Below are positions 16,068-17,429 of a DNA stretch of 17,429 bases, one piece after another (the stretch's first letter is position 1; each line of letters begins with the position of its first letter). This stretch comes from Phycisphaerae bacterium (GTDB taxonomy: Bacteria > Planctomycetota > Phycisphaerae > Tepidisphaerales > Tepidisphaeraceae): assembly GCA_030448225.1 (NCBI GenBank), contig JAUJNJ010000043.1:1-17429 (forward strand), in the 5' to 3' direction. The notes under the pieces were generated by a model, which worked only from the letters and a program-made list of their open reading frames with translations, searched no databases and was not told the DNA's origin. Position numbers and translations under genes: made by a program.

Positions 16068-16952
16068 CTACAAACTTAAGTGCCCGAGCGCCAGCAGGCC
16101 GTAGTACGTGTACTCGCAGTCGAGCGCGTCGTCCTCCCAACTGCCGCAGAACGCGCCTTGGCTGCTCCAGAGCGTGTCGACGAAGTCGAGGCACGGCTCC
16201 TTCACCGCCTCGAAATCCACCTTCAACCCCGCCAGCGCGTGGAGGGCCGTGGCGGTCGACAGCAGGTCGGGGATCGGCGCCAGCGGCGTGGCGAAGAAGC
16301 CGCCCTGCGGGTGGCACCGCTTCAGCAGCCACGGGCCGACGTCCGCCGGCACGTCCTGCCCGAGTTGGCGGAGGAGCGTCGCGGCGGCCGCGGTCGAGGG
16401 GGTAAGCCCGAGCGGCACGTCCTGCTGGTTCGCGTAGCCCCCGTCGGCGGCGCGACGGCTGTTCACGCAGTCGACCGCGGCCGCGGGATTCGGGATGTCG
16501 GAGCGCAGGTCCTGGTAAGCGCCGAGCGCGAGAAAGCAGCCGTAAAGCGTGCCCGCCGCCGCGCCTGTCTCCGCGGCATAGCCGCCGTCGGGCGTGCGAT
16601 GTGTTTCGACCCGGGCGAGGATGGCCGCGCGCGTGGCCGGGTCGATCCGATCGGACGGGAGGTTCGCCCACCCGCGGGCGAGGCAGGCGACGTGGACGAA
16701 GTCGAGGCCGTCGCCGTCGCCGAACGTGCGGAGGTACCGCTCCAGCGCGCCCAGCGGAAGATCTGCGCGGAGTGCGAAGAGCCCCTCGATTCCGAAGACG
16801 GTGTAGTACAGATCGCTGTTGCCCGCCCGGTCCTTGAAGCCGCCGTCGGGATTCATCTGGCCGCGGAGGAAGTCGGCGACGGAGCCGGCGCTGTCGCCCA
16901 GCAACTTGGGGGCGAGGCGGGCGACCTGCAGCATTTCGAGGCGGAGGGACAC
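16068..16952 (-). CDS. Prenyltransferase-beta/squalene-oxidase-repeat protein, apparently without zinc ligands
   Basis: 294 aa, built from five or six helical-hairpin repeats: NPDGGFKDRAGNSDLYYTVF (34-53), TPDGGYAAETGAAAGTLYGC (120-139), AADGGYANQQ (168-177), HPQGGFFATP (214-223) and SSQGAFCGSW (263-272). These are the GG[FY] turns of the beta subunits of protein prenyltransferases. In eukaryotic enzymes the zinc is held by D-x-C and a later His. Here the matching places read DLL (229-231) and DCEYT (278-282, Tyr where His is expected). So it probably is not a zinc-dependent protein prenyltransferase; a terpenoid-binding or structural role next to the cyclase is inference. The start is GTG 16952 with no clear ribosome binding site; ATG 16934 is the alternative. 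It is upstream of the isomerase by about 120 bp. Confidence 0.82.
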   Translation of the reverse strand: MSLRLEMLQVARLAPKLLGDSAGSVADFLRGQMNPDGGFKDRAGNSDLYYTVFGIEGLFALRADLPLGALERYLRTFGDGDGLDFVHVACLARGWANLPSDRIDPATRAAILARVETHRTPDGGYAAETGAAAGTLYGCFLALGAYQDLRSDIPNPAAAVDCVNSRRAADGGYANQQDVPLGLTPSTAAAATLLRQLGQDVPADVGPWLLKRCHPQGGFFATPLAPIPDLLSTATALHALAGLKVDFEAVKEPCLDFVDTLWSSQGAFCGSWEDDALDCEYTYYGLLALGHLSL

Positions 16953-16980
16953 GGTTGGTTAGGCGGGCGGTCTTCTCGTC

Positions 16981-17006
16981 CCCTCTCCCGGTACGCCGGG
17001 AGAGGG
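16981..17006. repeat. Perfect 11-bp hairpin CCCTCTCCCGG-TACG-CCGGGAGAGGG
   Basis: A perfect inverted repeat around a TACG tetraloop, ending directly before the TA that borders the MITE-like element. A similar, less perfect palindrome with the same CCCGG..TAC..CCGGG core lies at 17200-17239. It could act as a stem for bidirectional termination, but the similarity between the two sites marks it as an interspersed repeat. Confidence 0.7.
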
Positions 17007-17009
17007 TTA

Positions 17010-17148
17010 CAAGCGGTTTCAGAACCTCAGGTCACCGGGAACGTTATCCCGAGCGCAGCGAGGGTTCTCGGGTGGTCGAGTACCTTTCGTGGTCCCGAGA
17101 TCCCTCGCTGCGCTCGGGATGACGGGCCCGAGGTTTTCAAACCGCTTG
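17010..17148. mobile_element. 139-bp MITE-like element with TA target duplication
   Basis: The element begins CAAGCGGTTT and ends AAACCGCTTG. Its two halves are imperfect inverted copies of each other over about 60 bp, including a perfect 19-bp inverted pair ATCCCGAGCGCAGCGAGGG (17046-17064 and 17102-17120). TA dinucleotides flank it at 17008-17009 and 17149-17150. The outer sequence (GAGAGGGT...GGGTGAG) reads through as one repeat once the insert is removed. TA duplication is typical of IS630/Tc1-mariner transposition, so a non-autonomous relative is a good candidate. There is no transposase gene. Similar CCCGAGCGCAGCGAGGG palindromes are, to my recollection, common in other GC-rich environmental genomes. 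Confidence 0.6.
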
Positions 17149-17199
17149 TAGGGTGAGCGGGAATTGCCGTCGCGCTTGCAAGCTGTGGAAAGGCAGCCT

Positions 17200-17239
17200 C
17201 ACCCCCGCGCGCGCCCGGGGTACCGGGAGCGGGAGGGTG
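17200..17239. repeat. Imperfect palindrome around CCCGGGGTACCGGG
   Basis: The arms CACCCCCGCGCGCGCCCGG and CCGGGAGCGGGAGGGTG pair with a few mismatches around a GGTA loop. It resembles the hairpin at 16981-17006. The nearby CTCACCC (17198-17204) is also complementary to GGGTGAG at 17151-17157, so the region 16981-17239 can fold as one larger structure. It lies just downstream of the partial gene at the right edge and could end its transcript. Confidence 0.5.
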
Positions 17240-17275
17240 CGGTTTGGTCGCCACACGTCGGCTCGCCAGCGCTAG

Positions 17276-17429
17276 CTAGGCCGGCGTGGCCTCGACGGCA
17301 GGGAGTGGTCGCCCTTCGCTGAACGCGTCGGCCGCCCGGTTCGCCCGCGCGGCGTCCGAGTTGCGATCGACCGGCGCCGCCTGCGCGTTGCGCTTCTCGA
17401 ACTCGCTGCACCAGCCCTTCACTTCCAGG
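17276..17429 (-). CDS. C-terminal fragment of an unidentified gene running off the right edge
   Basis: Fifty codons on the minus strand from the window edge to TAG (17278-17276). The translation starts LEVKGWCSEFEKRNAQAAPV and ends PLPAVEATPA. Third codon positions are nearly all G or C, as in the confident genes here, and the composition (helical, charged) is protein-like. This supports a real coding end rather than a chance frame. No domain can be named from this length. The overlapping frame with a start near 17411 is a shadow. Confidence 0.6.
   Translation of the reverse strand, partial: LEVKGWCSEFEKRNAQAAPVDRNSDAARANRAADAFSEGRPLPAVEATPA

Noticed and set aside
16080..17156. Plus-strand open frame of 358 codons across the prenyltransferase-like gene and the repeat region
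   Set aside because: It is antisense to a clear repeat protein and then runs through palindromic repeats, so it is not coding.
16981..17239. CRISPR-like repeat array
   Set aside because: The repeats are palindromic, few and irregularly spaced, with no constant-length spacers and no cas genes.

Overview
The window is very GC-rich and almost every gene lies on the minus strand. It looks like a Planctomycetota genome, probably the Phycisphaerae/Tepidisphaera side. The reasons are the co-occurrence of a PEP-CTERM protein with autotransporter-type beta-strand repeats, a Rhodopirellula/Verrucomicrobium-type ECF sigma factor coupled to a FecR-LamG membrane protein, a planctomycete-type prepilin-like protein with an H-X9-DG-like tail, and a squalene-hopene-cyclase-family enzyme. 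This assignment is inference from gene content; there is no rRNA.

Layout. 1-794: no supported gene. 795-5316 (minus): a surface module of ECF sigma factor, FecR-LamG anti-sigma/sensor-like protein (ATGA overlap), then a PEP-CTERM surface protein. 5317-7541: a patchwork of repeated non-coding modules around one plus-strand prepilin-like gene. A promoter-like module upstream of the sigma gene recurs in divergent orientation on the prepilin side, and a ~110-bp imperfect inverted repeat flanks the prepilin gene, with a tRNA-Arg(CCG) just outside it. 7690-9796 (minus): a ferritin-like di-iron protein, then a winged-helix regulator and membrane protein pair with a promoter/operator that fits autoregulation. 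9840-12947 (minus): a TPR protein, a phosphomannose-isomerase-like cupin and a family-5 uracil-DNA glycosylase. All three are broken by small indels at homopolymers or GC runs, while genes on both sides are intact. 12922-16952 (minus): a tight cluster of a class II terpene (squalene/hopene-type) cyclase, a Tat-exported sugar isomerase/epimerase-like TIM barrel, and a prenyltransferase-beta-like alpha/alpha-barrel protein that appears to lack the zinc ligands. 16953-17275: interspersed palindromes, including a 139-bp MITE-like element with a TA target duplication. 17276-end: C-terminus of a further minus-strand gene.

How parts may work together. The sigma/FecR-LamG pair probably senses an extracellular glycan or surface state and controls surface genes; the shared upstream module suggests the prepilin-like gene (or its lost neighbour) could belong to the same regulon. 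The cyclase and prenyltransferase-like protein form a candidate isoprenoid (hopanoid or other terpenoid) locus. The exported isomerase is translationally coupled to the cyclase through a GTGA overlap.
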